IMG/VR virus record: IMGVR_UViG_3300028025_001979 | Location: 1-38,389 of that record | Source: a virus | Length of the DNA: 38,389 nt | Strand: one strand, 5' to 3' | Shown here: positions 1-8,303 of the stretch, piece by piece | Numbering within the stretch: the first letter of the stretch is position 1 | Layout: each line of letters starts with the position of its first letter | Position numbers and translations under genes: made by a program | The notes under the pieces: generated by a model | What the model saw: the letters and a program-made list of their open reading frames with translations, nothing else | Databases searched by the model: none | Told to the model about the DNA's origin: nothing

Positions 1-129
1 ATGGGGGGGGACGTATCTCAATTTGAGGGCTGAACTTTGGCATAAAGCCAAGGCTTGGCTGGAGAAAAGGGACTGCAAAATACCGAATAACGAGGATTTG
101 ATTGCTGAACTGGCGACAGTCCGGTACAC
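1..129. repeat. Left copy of terminal redundancy (contig circularisation overlap)
   Basis: Bases 4-129 are identical to 38264-38389. The repeat lies inside the large terminase gene, and joining the copies restores one open frame. The two copies differ only at the outer edge: this copy has a run of eight G (3-10) and the right copy seven G (38264-38270). Seven G keeps the terminase frame open, so the extra G here is probably an end-of-contig error. The overlap indicates a circular assembly, from a circularly permuted or terminally redundant genome, and is not a biological duplication. Confidence 0.93.
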
Positions 130-313
130 ATTTACCTCTAACGGCAAGATCAAAATCGAGTCCAAGGACGATATTCGCAGACGAGGACTGAAGTCTCCTG
201 ACATGGCTGATGCGTTTGTGTTGACATTTGCCTCAGACGCTGCCACCATCTCTTGGGGAAAGAGCAGTTCATGGGGTAAGCCGATCAAAAGGCTGATCCG
301 TGGGTTGGTTTGA
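2..313 (+). CDS. terL: Terminase large subunit, C-terminal part (continues from the right end)
   Basis: This is the 3' part of the terminase gene that begins at 37179. Joined across the repeat it gives one 464-residue protein. This part carries the end of the RNase-H-like nuclease domain, including the KSPDMADAF motif (full-length residues about 425-433) whose aspartates D428 and D431 are the usual metal ligands at the end of this domain. It ends in a basic tail. A strong terminator follows 20 bp after the stop. Any start inside this fragment is an artefact of linearisation. Confidence 0.95.
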   Translation, partial: WGGTYLNLRAELWHKAKAWLEKRDCKIPNNEDLIAELATVRYTFTSNGKIKIESKDDIRRRGLKSPDMADAFVLTFASDAATISWGKSSSWGKPIKRLIRGLV

Positions 314-332
314 CCCGAGGGTTGAGAACATT

Positions 333-360
333 GAGCCACTTAATACGTGGCTCTTTTTTT
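333..360 (+). terminator. Rho-independent terminator after terL
   Basis: The arms GAGCCAC (333-339) and GTGGCTC (347-353) form a perfect 7-bp stem with a 7-nt loop and are followed by seven T (354-360). It separates the terminase transcript from the structural genes that start at 400, so these genes need either read-through or their own promoter in 361-399. Confidence 0.92.
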
Positions 361-399
361 GCCTTATGGTAATATTCCCGCACCTTTCTGGAGACTTCT

Positions 400-582
400 A
401 TGAATATGGACAAAGCCGCCAAGAAAATTGGCATGGTCATGGGTGAATACAAAGAAGGCAAGCTCAAGTCTTCTTCTGGTCAAAAGGTCAAATCTCGGGA
501 TCAGGCTGTTGCCATTGCCATGTCAGAAGCCAAGATGCCTAAGCGTGGTCAGCGTACTGCAACCAACAGGAGCAAGAAATGA
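400..582 (+). CDS. Small basic protein (DUF6496-like)
   Basis: A 60-residue, Lys-rich protein. The pattern KIGMVMGEYKEGKLKSSSG followed by VKSRDQAVAIAMSEA resembles the short basic DUF6496-type proteins of phages and bacteria, whose function is unknown. The start is the ATG at 400, preceded by GGAG (392-395 region). It is the first gene after the terL terminator and its stop overlaps the next start (ATGA). The charge would suit nucleic-acid or capsid-interior binding, but that is inference. Confidence 0.8.
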   Translation: MNMDKAAKKIGMVMGEYKEGKLKSSSGQKVKSRDQAVAIAMSEAKMPKRGQRTATNRSKK

Positions 583-725
583 AACAAGGTCTGTATGCCA
601 ACATTAATGCCAAGCAAGAGCGCATTAAAGCTGGCTCCAAAGAAAAGATGCGTCCTGTTGGGAGCAAAGGCGCTCCAACCGCCAAAGACTTCAAACAAGC
701 AGCCAAGACTGCTAAAAAGAAATGA
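579..725 (+). CDS. Small basic conserved phage protein, 48 aa
   Basis: ATG at 579 overlaps the previous stop (ATGA) and the ORF ends at 725. The 48-residue product begins MKQGLYANINAKQERIKAG and ends in a Lys-rich tail. I know this signature (KxGLYANIxAKQERIxAGS...KMRxPGxKGAPTAxxF) from many phages, always as an uncharacterised small protein near the packaging or head genes. It is shorter than most automatic gene-length cut-offs. Tight coupling on both sides (ATGA overlaps at 579 and 722) supports translation. Confidence 0.85.
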   Translation: MKQGLYANINAKQERIKAGSKEKMRPVGSKGAPTAKDFKQAAKTAKKK

Positions 726-973
726 TTAAGCGTGGCTCGGAAGAGTTCTCTGGCTACAACAAACCAAAGAAGACACCAGGCCACCCAAAGAAAAGTCACG
801 CAGTACTAGCCAAGTCTGGTGACCAAGTTAAGTTGATCCGCTTTGGACAACAAGGTGTTTCGGGTAGCCCTGATGGCTCCAAGCGAAACGAAGCCTTTAA
901 AGCACGACACGCAGAGAATATTGCCAAGGGCAAGATGAGTGCAGCTTTCTGGGCCAACAAAGTGAAATGGTGA
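722..973 (+). CDS. Conserved phage protein with FGxxG...ARHxxNIAKGKMSAAFWANKVKW motif
   Basis: An 83-residue basic protein. The C-terminal half, from VKLIRFGQQGVSG to AFWANKVKW, matches a widespread phage family of unknown function (DUF6321-like) usually encoded next to portal or packaging genes. The ATG at 722 overlaps the stop of the upstream gene. The next gene begins three bases after this stop. Its position and basic charge suggest a DNA-facing or assembly role, which is inferred. Confidence 0.85.
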   Translation: MIKRGSEEFSGYNKPKKTPGHPKKSHAVLAKSGDQVKLIRFGQQGVSGSPDGSKRNEAFKARHAENIAKGKMSAAFWANKVKW

Positions 974-976
974 TCT

Positions 977-1417
977 ATGAAATGCCCTATTGCGACCTAT
1001 GACATCAAAGCCAACTTGAAGGCTCGTAATTGGGCTATCAAGAATGTAGATTACGGCCCTGCCAATCCTGAAGACGAGAACGAGGAATACTGGCAGAACT
1101 TGGCTGACATCTGGAAAGTCTCCATTGAAGATGTCCAAGAGATGCGTTGCGGTAACTGCGCTGCTTTCATCCAAACCCCCGAAATGCTGGACTGCATCGT
1201 TAAAGGCATTGACGATGAAGAAGATGGCTACGCTGCTGACGTACAAGATGCAGCAGACCTTGGGTACTGCGAGTTGTTTGACTTCAAGTGTGCTGGTGAC
1301 CGTACCTGCTCGGCTTGGCTCACTGGTGGCCCCATTACCCAAAAGATGACCAAGGGTCAGCAGAATATGCTGATGATGGCTAAAACCGAATACGACATGG
1401 AAGATGAGGAAGATTAA
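977..1417 (+). CDS. Cys-rich acidic phage protein (HiPIP-like cysteine pattern)
   Basis: A 146-residue acidic protein with a cysteine cluster in its second half: MRCGNCAAF (about residues 55-63), then C, then LGYCELFDFKCAGDRTCSAW (about residues 95-114). The C-x2-C...C...C-x6-C-x5-C spacing ending in a small aromatic-rich segment resembles the high-potential iron-sulphur-like proteins found upstream of portal genes in other podoviruses. Metal or cluster binding is inferred from the cysteines. A Glu/Asp tail closes the protein. Confidence 0.75.
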   Translation: MKCPIATYDIKANLKARNWAIKNVDYGPANPEDENEEYWQNLADIWKVSIEDVQEMRCGNCAAFIQTPEMLDCIVKGIDDEEDGYAADVQDAADLGYCELFDFKCAGDRTCSAWLTGGPITQKMTKGQQNMLMMAKTEYDMEDEED

Positions 1418-1419
1418 TC

Positions 1420-1836
1420 ATGGAAGCAATAATTGCAGCGTTGTTAAAACAATTTGAAGCTGATAATGAATCAGTTGCGAATGCTGGACAAGCGGCGATG
1501 TCTCAGCCAATGTCATCTCCTGCACCTCAAGCAACTCCTATGACTATGGGCCAAGCGGCAGGGAATATTGCCACTCAGTCTTTGGGTCAGCAGATCCAAC
1601 CAGCCATAAACTTGTACAACCAAGTTACAGCCCCCGGTGCTACTGCTGGCGACATGGCAAGCTCTGCCTTCCAGTACAGCATCCAATCTGAAAAAGATCC
1701 ACAGAACAGGGTCGCCATCCCTGCTATGGCTCCAATGAACCCCTACGCCAACATGGCAAACAACACTGTAGGCGGTATCCCCTCTTTGTTGCAAAACACC
1801 CAATCTGGCCTCTTGCCGTATATCGGCTCACGGTAA
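1420..1836 (+). CDS. Hypothetical Pro/Gln/Ala-rich protein upstream of portal
   Basis: A 138-residue protein I do not recognise. It has a short helical N-terminus (about residues 1-25), then a low-complexity stretch rich in Met, Pro, Gln and Ala, and no obvious catalytic motif or membrane segment. The ATG at 1420 follows the preceding stop by two bases. It sits directly before the portal gene, so an assembly or minor virion role is plausible, but nothing in the sequence demonstrates it. Confidence 0.75.
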   Translation: MEAIIAALLKQFEADNESVANAGQAAMSQPMSSPAPQATPMTMGQAAGNIATQSLGQQIQPAINLYNQVTAPGATAGDMASSAFQYSIQSEKDPQNRVAIPAMAPMNPYANMANNTVGGIPSLLQNTQSGLLPYIGSR

Positions 1837-1845
1837 GGAATTGAT

Positions 1846-3990
1846 ATGAACGAAAACCCAATGCTGATGGCCGAAACTCTGCAAGGCCAAATGGAAGGCG
1901 ATGAGGTCATGTCAGAGGAAGAGCTTCAAGGCGTAATCTCTGCTGAAATCTACGATGCCATCTCCTTTATTGATGACGATATTGGTGGTAATCGTGCCTT
2001 GGCTACTGGCTACTACTACGGCGCACCCTTTGGTGACGAAGAGGATGGCCGTTCACAAGTAGTCTCAATGGATGTACGAGATACCGTACAAGGCATTCTG
2101 CCAAGCCTGATGCGTATTTTCTTTGGTCCAGAGCGTGTGGTTGAGTTCATGCCTCAAGGCCCAGAAGACATTGCAAACGCAGACCAAGCCACTGATTACG
2201 TGGACTTCATCTTCAAGCGTGACAACCCCGGCTTTAAGATTCTGCACTCTGCTTTCAAGGACGCATTGGTCCGTAAGTGCGGTATTGTGAAGTACTGGTG
2301 GGATGAGTCGGTTGAGGTCAGTGCTGAGTCGTTCTCTATGCTGGACGAGCAAAGCATGATGATGCTGGTTGAGAACCCAGACGTTGAGATCTCTGCTGTC
2401 CGTGAGTACCCAATCCCCGGTGCTATGCCTATGAACGAGGCTCAGGGCATTATGACCCCTCCTCCAATGATGTATGACGTTGAGATCAAACGCCGCATCA
2501 AGTCAGGCAAAGTCAGGATTGAGGCTCTGCCACCAGAAGAGTTCCTGATTGACCGCCGTGCCAAGTCCATTGATGAGGCGATCTTTGTTGGTCACCGCAC
2601 CATGAAGACCGTCAGCGAATTGGTCGCTATGGGCTATGACTATGACGAAATGGTCGAAGCATCAGGGAACGGCAACGACTTTGATAACAACCAAGAGTAT
2701 CAAGCTCGTAACCCGTTTGCTGTGATCAGCACATCGAACAACGGCGATCCCTCCAGCAAGAGCGTTCTGTACATTGAAGGCTACCTCAAGGTGGACTTTG
2801 ACAATGACGGTATCGCAGAATTGCGCCGTATCTGCACTATTGGTACAAGCAACAAGATTATCCGTAACGAGATCGTTGCTGAACGACAATTTGCTGACTT
2901 CTGCCCAGATCCAGAGCCACACACCTTCTTTGGTATGTGCCCTGCTGATGTGGTCATGGACATTCAGCGCATCAAGTCCAACGTCCAACGTGGCATCTTG
3001 GACTCCTTGGCCCAAGCTATCCACCCCCGTACAGCCATTGTCGAGGGTCAGGCCAACATGGAAGATGTGCTGAACACTGAAGTTGGTGCAGTTATCCGTA
3101 TGAGAGCGCCAGGAATGGTCCAGCCTTTTGTCACTCCTTTTGTTGGTCAAGCAGCATTCCCCATGCTGGACTACTTGGATGACATCAAGCAGACCCGTAC
3201 AGGCATCTCCAAAGCCGCTGCTGGCCTAGATGCTGATGCACTGCAAAGCACCACCAAGGCTGCTGTGTCTGCCACTGTTAACGCTGCTCACCAGCACATT
3301 GAGATGATTGCCCGTATCTTTGCTGAAACGGGTATGCGTAAGCTGTTCACAGGCATTCTGAAGCTGGTCATTGAGAACCAAGACCGTGCCCGAATGATCC
3401 GTCTGCGTAACACCTTTGTGCCGATTGACCCCCGTTCTTGGGATGCCAATATGGATGTCATTGTTAACGTGGGTGTTGGTGACGGCACTATTGAAGACCG
3501 CATCAATATCTTGAACCAAGTGGCAATGCGTCAGGAAATGCTGATTAAAGAAACTGGGCCTAATAACCCTGTTGTTTCTGTACAACAGTACACCAATACT
3601 CTGACCAAGATGCTTCAGTTGGCTGGCATTAAAGATTCGCAGAATTACTTTAACCAGTTACCTGCTGATTTCCAATTGCCAGAACCACCAGCACCTAAGC
3701 CAACTCCAGAGGAAATGCTGGCGCAGGTACAAGTCCAATCTATTCAGGCTGATATTGAAAAGAAAGCCGCTGAATTGCAATTGGACCGTGAAAAGGCATT
3801 GTTGGCAGATGACCGTGAACGTGACCGTATTGAACAAGATGGAATCTTGCGTAGATATGAGCTAGAATTGAAATACGGTGTACAAATTCAAAGTGCGGAG
3901 ATAAATGCCGCAATGAATAAAGACCGAGAGTTAATCCGTCAACAAGCTGCAATGAGTCAAGTGCCTCAACAGCCCCAACCTATGATGTGA
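1846..3990 (+). CDS. Portal protein (head-tail connector)
   Basis: A 714-residue protein, close in size to the P22 portal (725 aa). The ring of portal subunits forms the DNA gate at one capsid vertex and docks the terminase. Supporting features are the acidic N-terminus, the central segment with the DIQRIKSNVQRGILDSL helix and the following beta region, the GISKAAAGLDADALQS stretch typical of portals of this type, and a long charged coiled coil from about residue 620 to 695 that could form a barrel. The start at 1846 has AAGGAA upstream. It lies directly before a scaffold and capsid pair, the canonical order. Confidence 0.9.
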   Translation: MNENPMLMAETLQGQMEGDEVMSEEELQGVISAEIYDAISFIDDDIGGNRALATGYYYGAPFGDEEDGRSQVVSMDVRDTVQGILPSLMRIFFGPERVVEFMPQGPEDIANADQATDYVDFIFKRDNPGFKILHSAFKDALVRKCGIVKYWWDESVEVSAESFSMLDEQSMMMLVENPDVEISAVREYPIPGAMPMNEAQGIMTPPPMMYDVEIKRRIKSGKVRIEALPPEEFLIDRRAKSIDEAIFVGHRTMKTVSELVAMGYDYDEMVEASGNGNDFDNNQEYQARNPFAVISTSNNGDPSSKSVLYIEGYLKVDFDNDGIAELRRICTIGTSNKIIRNEIVAERQFADFCPDPEPHTFFGMCPADVVMDIQRIKSNVQRGILDSLAQAIHPRTAIVEGQANMEDVLNTEVGAVIRMRAPGMVQPFVTPFVGQAAFPMLDYLDDIKQTRTGISKAAAGLDADALQSTTKAAVSATVNAAHQHIEMIARIFAETGMRKLFTGILKLVIENQDRARMIRLRNTFVPIDPRSWDANMDVIVNVGVGDGTIEDRINILNQVAMRQEMLIKETGPNNPVVSVQQYTNTLTKMLQLAGIKDSQNYFNQLPADFQLPEPPAPKPTPEEMLAQVQVQSIQADIEKKAAELQLDREKALLADDRERDRIEQDGILRRYELELKYGVQIQSAEINAAMNKDRELIRQQAAMSQVPQQPQPMM

Positions 3991-3991
3991 C

Positions 3992-4276
3992 ATGGATGAT
4001 TTTGAAATTAACCTCGCAAGAGGTGACAGAGCAAAACTTCTACTAGAGGACGATCTTCTAGTAGAAATGCTGAAGAAGATTGAGGATGATTGTTACCGTG
4101 AAATTCGGGCCTCCAAGTTAATGGAGGGTCCGATTAGAGAGCAAGCTTATTTGCTTTTGACCACGGTCGATATTCTGCGATCTAAACTGCGTTCTGTTAT
4201 GGATACCGGGAAGATGGCAGAAGTAGCGTTAGCACGAACTCGTGGCCGTCCCCGTAAAAATCCAGATTTCAACTAA
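3992..4276 (+). CDS. Small helical protein between portal and scaffold
   Basis: A 94-residue, mostly alpha-helical, charged protein ending in a basic RGRPRKNP motif, which resembles an AT-hook core. It starts one base after the portal stop and ends nine bases before the scaffold start. Similar small proteins are found at this place in other podoviruses, without assigned function. The basic tail could touch DNA or the portal. I do not recognise a domain. Confidence 0.78.
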   Translation: MDDFEINLARGDRAKLLLEDDLLVEMLKKIEDDCYREIRASKLMEGPIREQAYLLLTTVDILRSKLRSVMDTGKMAEVALARTRGRPRKNPDFN

Positions 4277-4285
4277 GAGGTAAAT

Positions 4286-5272
4286 ATGTCCGATAACGCA
4301 CAAGCAGTCGGTTCGATTACAGTTAATCAAGCAGCGCAAAGCTTTGCTTCCATGCTAGACACCCAAGAGGGCGTTGACACTGGTGCAGAGGCGCAACCGG
4401 AGGAGGAGCAATCCGAATCTGAGTCTGAAGAGGTGGAATCTGCGGAGCCGCAAGATGAAACAGAGGAATCCTCGGAGGAAGTAGAAAGCGAAGACGAAGA
4501 GGCTGAAGAGCAAGCGCCAGCGGTCGAGAAGTTTGTTGTCAAAGTTGACGGCAAAGAAATCGAAGTACCGAAGGAAGAGCTTATCCGAGGCTATCAACGT
4601 GAAGCTGACTACACACGGAAAACGCAGAAACTTGCAGAAGAGCGCAAATTTGTCGAGTCTGAGTTTCAGCAAGTACGTGGAGAGCGTGAACAATACGCTC
4701 AGATATTGGGACAATTACAGCAAAAATTGCAGGAGTTTGAGCCAGCAGAGCCTGATTGGAACCGCTTAGAAGTTGAAGACCCGACTGAATATGCCCGTCA
4801 ATGGACATCACATCAGCGCCGTCAGCAGCAAAAATATGCGGTTCAAGCCGAGCAAATGCGTGTTCAACAATTGCAACAAGCTGAGACACAAAAGCAGATA
4901 CAAGCTGTTTTGGCAAAAGAAGTTGTTGCTTTGAAAGAGAAAATTCCTGAGTGGAGTTCTCCAGAGAAGGCCAAAGCAGAAGGTAAGGCTTTGTTGGAAT
5001 ACGGTCAGAGCATGGGCTTTTCCGAGCAGGAACTGAACGGTCTTACTGATTCACGGGCATTGCTTGCACTCCATAAGGCGTGGAAGTATGACCAGATGAT
5101 GAGTAAGCGTCCAGAACTCCAGGCGAAGATTAAAAAAGCACCACGTATGGCAACTCCAGGGTCAGTGGGTAGCGTGAGTTCCAAGTCTGGTGATATCAAT
5201 AACGCAAAAAAGCGTCTTGCACAGACCGGAAGCGTCAGAGATGCCGCATCCCTTTTTGAAAAGTTCATTTAA
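4286..5272 (+). CDS. Capsid scaffolding protein
   Basis: A 328-residue protein with a very acidic, Glu/Ser-rich N-terminal third (about residues 30-75), a short conserved-looking segment EKFVVKVDGKEIEVPKEELI (about 81-100), then a long Gln/Glu/Lys coiled coil (about 100-215) and a basic C-terminus. That order (acidic low complexity, coiled coil, basic capsid-binding tail) is characteristic of scaffolds, which direct procapsid assembly and leave before DNA packaging. RBS AGAGG lies before the ATG at 4286. It is immediately upstream of the major capsid gene. Confidence 0.88.
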   Translation: MSDNAQAVGSITVNQAAQSFASMLDTQEGVDTGAEAQPEEEQSESESEEVESAEPQDETEESSEEVESEDEEAEEQAPAVEKFVVKVDGKEIEVPKEELIRGYQREADYTRKTQKLAEERKFVESEFQQVRGEREQYAQILGQLQQKLQEFEPAEPDWNRLEVEDPTEYARQWTSHQRRQQQKYAVQAEQMRVQQLQQAETQKQIQAVLAKEVVALKEKIPEWSSPEKAKAEGKALLEYGQSMGFSEQELNGLTDSRALLALHKAWKYDQMMSKRPELQAKIKKAPRMATPGSVGSVSSKSGDINNAKKRLAQTGSVRDAASLFEKFI

Positions 5273-5281
5273 GGATTTATC

Positions 5282-6262
5282 ATGGCAGCGATTACCAATA
5301 CCTACACCCGATATGATGCCAAGGGCATTCGGGAAGACCTCTCCAACGTGATCTATCAGATCTCGCCAGAAGAGACCCCATTCATGAGCAACATTGGCCG
5401 TGAGAACGTGTCCAATACTTTCTTTGAGTGGCAAACTGATGACCTCGCATCTGCCGTTACTACTAACGCCCAGATCGAAGGTGATGACGTTACTACCTTC
5501 ACAGCAGCCACTCCTACAGTTCGTTTGGGCAACTACACCCAGATCAGCCGTAAGGATGTGATCATCGCTGGTACTTTGGAAGCCGTTGACAAAGCTGGTC
5601 GCCGTAGCGAACTGAGCTATCAGATGGCCAAGAAGTCTGCTGAAATCAAGCGTGACATGGAAGCCACAATGCTGGCTAACCAAGCCGCTGCTGCTGGCTC
5701 CACATCTTCTGCTCGTACCACTGGCGCTTTGCTGGCCTTCTTGAAGACCAACACAAACGAAGGTACAGGCGGTGGCGATCCTTCTTACACAACCATTCCT
5801 ACTGATGACCGTACAGACGCCACTGCTGGTGACCTGCGTTCGTTCAGCGAAGTGTTGCTGAAGGACGTTATCCAGAAGGTCTGGACACAAGGCGGTAACC
5901 CATCCATCGTTATGGCTGGTCCTGTCAACAAGCAGAACCTGTCCAAGATGGCTGGCATTGCTGGTCAGCGTTTCAACGTCACTGGTCCTAAGCCATCGAC
6001 CATCATCGGCGCTGCCGACATCTACGTTTCCGATTTCGGTAACGTGAGCATTGTTGCTAACCGCTTCCAGCGTGAGCGTGATGTGTTCGTGGTTGATCCA
6101 GAATACGCAAGCGTCTGCTTCTTGCGTCCTTTCCAGACAGTCGAACTCGCCAAAACAGGTGACGCTGAGAAGCGTATGCTGTTGGTCGAGTGGGGCTTGA
6201 AGGTTAAGAACGAAAAAGCCCACGGCGCTGTGTATGACCTGAACAGCACGATTCAGGCCTAA
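5282..6262 (+). CDS. Major capsid protein, SU10-type (HK97 fold)
   Basis: A 326-residue protein matching the family of the phage SU10 capsid protein (formerly DUF5309). The N-terminus around YDAKGIREDLSNVIYQISPEETPFM (given here in outline, about residues 9-36) and the segment GNYTQISRKDVIIAGT (about 83-98) are typical. The last third, with FQRERDVFVVDPE and LVEWGLKVKNEKAHG, is also characteristic. It follows the scaffold with RBS AAGGA and is followed by a strong terminator, as expected for the most highly expressed virion protein. No protease motif is visible in scaffold or capsid. Confidence 0.95.
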   Translation: MAAITNTYTRYDAKGIREDLSNVIYQISPEETPFMSNIGRENVSNTFFEWQTDDLASAVTTNAQIEGDDVTTFTAATPTVRLGNYTQISRKDVIIAGTLEAVDKAGRRSELSYQMAKKSAEIKRDMEATMLANQAAAAGSTSSARTTGALLAFLKTNTNEGTGGGDPSYTTIPTDDRTDATAGDLRSFSEVLLKDVIQKVWTQGGNPSIVMAGPVNKQNLSKMAGIAGQRFNVTGPKPSTIIGAADIYVSDFGNVSIVANRFQRERDVFVVDPEYASVCFLRPFQTVELAKTGDAEKRMLLVEWGLKVKNEKAHGAVYDLNSTIQA

Positions 6263-6265
6263 TCA

Positions 6266-6299
6266 AAAAGGGGGGAGGCTAAAACCTCTCCCTTTTTTT
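6266..6299 (+). terminator. Rho-independent terminator after the major capsid gene
   Basis: GGGGGGAGG (6270-6278) pairs with CCTCTCCCT (6285-6293), with a G-U wobble, around a CTAAAA loop and is followed by a run of seven T. The A-run in front and T-run behind can extend the stem. It probably limits expression of downstream tail genes relative to the capsid. Confidence 0.93.
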
Positions 6300-6313
6300 A
6301 TCCTCTTACGACC

Positions 6314-6628
6314 ATGACATCTAAACTTTTTGACTTTGATCCCTTAATGGGAACAAAAAAAATGTGGCATTACGATGATGCTACGGATGAAGCAGTGATT
6401 GAAACAATCATTGATGTATCAGGCGTTGTTGCTGACAACCAACAGAAATTCAATCAATTTGATGAAAAGGCCAATTGGAAGGGCGATATGCACCATGTTG
6501 CATCCATTCCTATGGCGCTGTTTTATAAAATGAAAGCAGAAGGAAAACTTGATGACCAAGCTTATATGAAGCGTTGGCTCAACGATCCTGACAACCGAGC
6601 ATTTCGCACACGACCTGGAGAAGTTTGA
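6314..6628 (+). CDS. Hypothetical protein following the capsid gene
   Basis: A 104-residue acidic protein with Trp/His motifs and the C-terminal segment AYMKRWLNDPDNRAFRTRPG. Proteins of this type are common right after capsid genes in podoviruses. Their function is not established to my knowledge. The start ATG at 6314 has no clear Shine-Dalgarno sequence and lies 15 bp after the capsid terminator, suggesting low or coupled translation. Its TGA overlaps the next ATG (TGATG). Confidence 0.8.
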   Translation: MTSKLFDFDPLMGTKKMWHYDDATDEAVIETIIDVSGVVADNQQKFNQFDEKANWKGDMHHVASIPMALFYKMKAEGKLDDQAYMKRWLNDPDNRAFRTRPGEV

Positions 6629-7293
6629 TGGATAGTAAGACCATTGGGATTTTGATCCCAACACGGGACTTTGTTAATTCTGGATTTTCTTATGATCTCG
6701 CCCGACTAGTTGGGTTTACGGTGGGGACATCCCATCACAAGGTAGTTCTGTACACCAGTTCTGGCACTTTGTTGTCAGCACAACGTCAGGATCTAGCCAA
6801 ATCAGCCATTGAGGCTGGTTGTACCCATACTCTGTGGCTTGACAGTGATATGCGGTTTCCCAAGGACACCATCATTCGTCTTTTGAAGCACGACACAGGA
6901 ATTGTCTGTGCTAACTATGCCAAGCGTAGGTTTCCGACTGAACCTATTGCTGTACGCAAAAATGGCACTGATGAGGATGCCAAAACAATTCAGAGGGTAT
7001 ATACTGAGGACCATTCAACTGGACTAGTTGATGTAGATTACTGCGGAATGGGTGTAATGCTCGTCAAATCCGAGGTCTACAAGACAATGGAATATCCTTG
7101 GTTTGCTATCCCTTGGGTTCCAAATGCACAAGACTACATGGGCGAAGATGTCTGGTTTTGTCGCAGAGCCGCTGAAAACGGCACAAAAACATATATTGAC
7201 CAAGATCTCTCAAAAGAGGTTCACCACATTGGTTCGTTTGAATTCAAGCATGAACACACAATTGCGTGTAGGGATGTAGAAAATGGCACTTGA
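6628..7293 (+). CDS. Glycosyltransferase family 2-like protein
   Basis: A 221-residue protein with a GT-A-like layout: an IGILIPTRD beta strand at the N-terminus (residues 6-14), the DxD metal/nucleotide-sugar motif in LWLDSDM (D72, D74), and a later GEDVWFCRRAAENG segment (about 172-185) matching the catalytic-base region of GT2 enzymes, followed by HHIG. It would transfer a sugar from a nucleotide-sugar donor. The acceptor is unknown and may be a virion or host-surface glycan. The ATG at 6628 (GGAG upstream) is preferred to the TTG three bases earlier. It overlaps the adaptor gene by 11 bp. Confidence 0.85.
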   Translation: MDSKTIGILIPTRDFVNSGFSYDLARLVGFTVGTSHHKVVLYTSSGTLLSAQRQDLAKSAIEAGCTHTLWLDSDMRFPKDTIIRLLKHDTGIVCANYAKRRFPTEPIAVRKNGTDEDAKTIQRVYTEDHSTGLVDVDYCGMGVMLVKSEVYKTMEYPWFAIPWVPNAQDYMGEDVWFCRRAAENGTKTYIDQDLSKEVHHIGSFEFKHEHTIACRDVENGT

Positions 7294-7903
7294 CACATAC
7301 GCAGGGTTGAAAACAACCATAGCAGACTACCTAAACCGGGATGATCTAACTGCGATCATTCCTAGTTTTATTGCTCTTGCAGAGGCTAAGTTCAACCGTA
7401 AACTGCGTGTGCGTCAAATGATCAAACGTGCAGAAGGACAGATTGAAACGTCCTTCTTTGCATACCCTGCTGATTGGGTTCAGGCCAAAGAGTTTCAACT
7501 GAACACTGATCCGATTATCAGGTTGAAGTTTGTAACCGAGGCTCAAGGTGACGAACTCAAGGCTACGAGCTACATGGCTCCTGGTCAGCCGCTGTACTAC
7601 ACCATCACTGGTAGCCAGCTAGAGTTCATCCCTTCCCCAGACGTAACATACTCCGCAGAACTTACATATTATGCTAAGATTCCTGCGCTGAGTGATTCAA
7701 ACACAAGCAACTGGCTCTTGCTTTACGCCCCAGACTTGTACCTGTACGGAGCTTTGTTAGAAGCTATGCCGTATCTGAAAGACGATGAACGAGTCGCTAC
7801 ATGGGGTCAGTTATATACCAACTCCTTAGGCGACATTGAAGTAGCAGATCAAAGGGCTTCTGTTTCTTCAACTCCTATTGTCCGTGCCCGATCATTGGGG
7901 TAA
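7283..7903 (+). CDS. Head-tail adaptor protein (SU10/P22 gp4-like)
   Basis: A 206-residue protein. The N-terminal helical region TYAGLKTTIADYLNRDDL...FIALAEAKFNR and the central beta segment around ADWVQAKEF are typical of the adaptor that forms a ring under the portal in SU10-like podoviruses. It also resembles many proteins annotated simply as phage adaptor. Position after capsid and before tail genes fits. The 11-bp overlap with the glycosyltransferase implies translational coupling. Confidence 0.82.
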   Translation: MALDTYAGLKTTIADYLNRDDLTAIIPSFIALAEAKFNRKLRVRQMIKRAEGQIETSFFAYPADWVQAKEFQLNTDPIIRLKFVTEAQGDELKATSYMAPGQPLYYTITGSQLEFIPSPDVTYSAELTYYAKIPALSDSNTSNWLLLYAPDLYLYGALLEAMPYLKDDERVATWGQLYTNSLGDIEVADQRASVSSTPIVRARSLG

Positions 7904-7906
7904 TAA

Positions 7907-8302
7907 ATGTCATCTTTTACAAATTACACAGAGAATTTGGCTCTGACTTGGCTGTTTACAGGCTCGTCAGCAACTCGTCCAACAGCTTGGTTTGTTGGCC
8001 TGTTTACTGCTGCTCCAAGTGATACTGGCGGTGGTACTGAAGTTTCTGGCAGTGGCTATACACGAGTAGCCACAGGAACAATTTCCGGTAGTGGCACAGC
8101 AACCACGTTTACCAATGCAGCGGCCATTGAATTTGGTGCTGCTTCTGGTGGTAACTGGGGAACAATTGGCTGGGCTGCTATCTTTGATGCCTCTACTAGT
8201 GGCAACATGATTGCTTGGGCGCCCTTGACCACTGCCAAAGCAATTAACGATGGTGACATCTTCCGCATTCCGGCAAACAGCCTGTCTATCACACTGAGCT
8301 GA
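7907..8302 (+). CDS. Conserved virion-associated protein (FTxYTENLALTWLFTG family)
   Basis: A 131-residue beta-rich protein. The opening SFTNYTENLALTWLFTG and the WFVGLFTAAPSDTGGGTEVSG segment belong to a family found beside tail-fibre genes in many phages. Family members have no proven function but are probably structural. It begins four bases after the adaptor gene and ends one base before the next start region, in the same transcription unit. Confidence 0.8.
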   Translation: MSSFTNYTENLALTWLFTGSSATRPTAWFVGLFTAAPSDTGGGTEVSGSGYTRVATGTISGSGTATTFTNAAAIEFGAASGGNWGTIGWAAIFDASTSGNMIAWAPLTTAKAINDGDIFRIPANSLSITLS

Positions 8303-8303
8303 T

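Noticed and set aside
806-1342. 178-residue minus-strand open frame
   Set aside because: Lies opposite two supported rightward genes with good motifs. The translated product looks like shadow sequence.
5162-6223. 353-residue open frame on the minus strand opposite the capsid gene
   Set aside because: It is antisense to a strongly supported major capsid gene, shows no domain, and its openness follows from the codon bias of the capsid gene.
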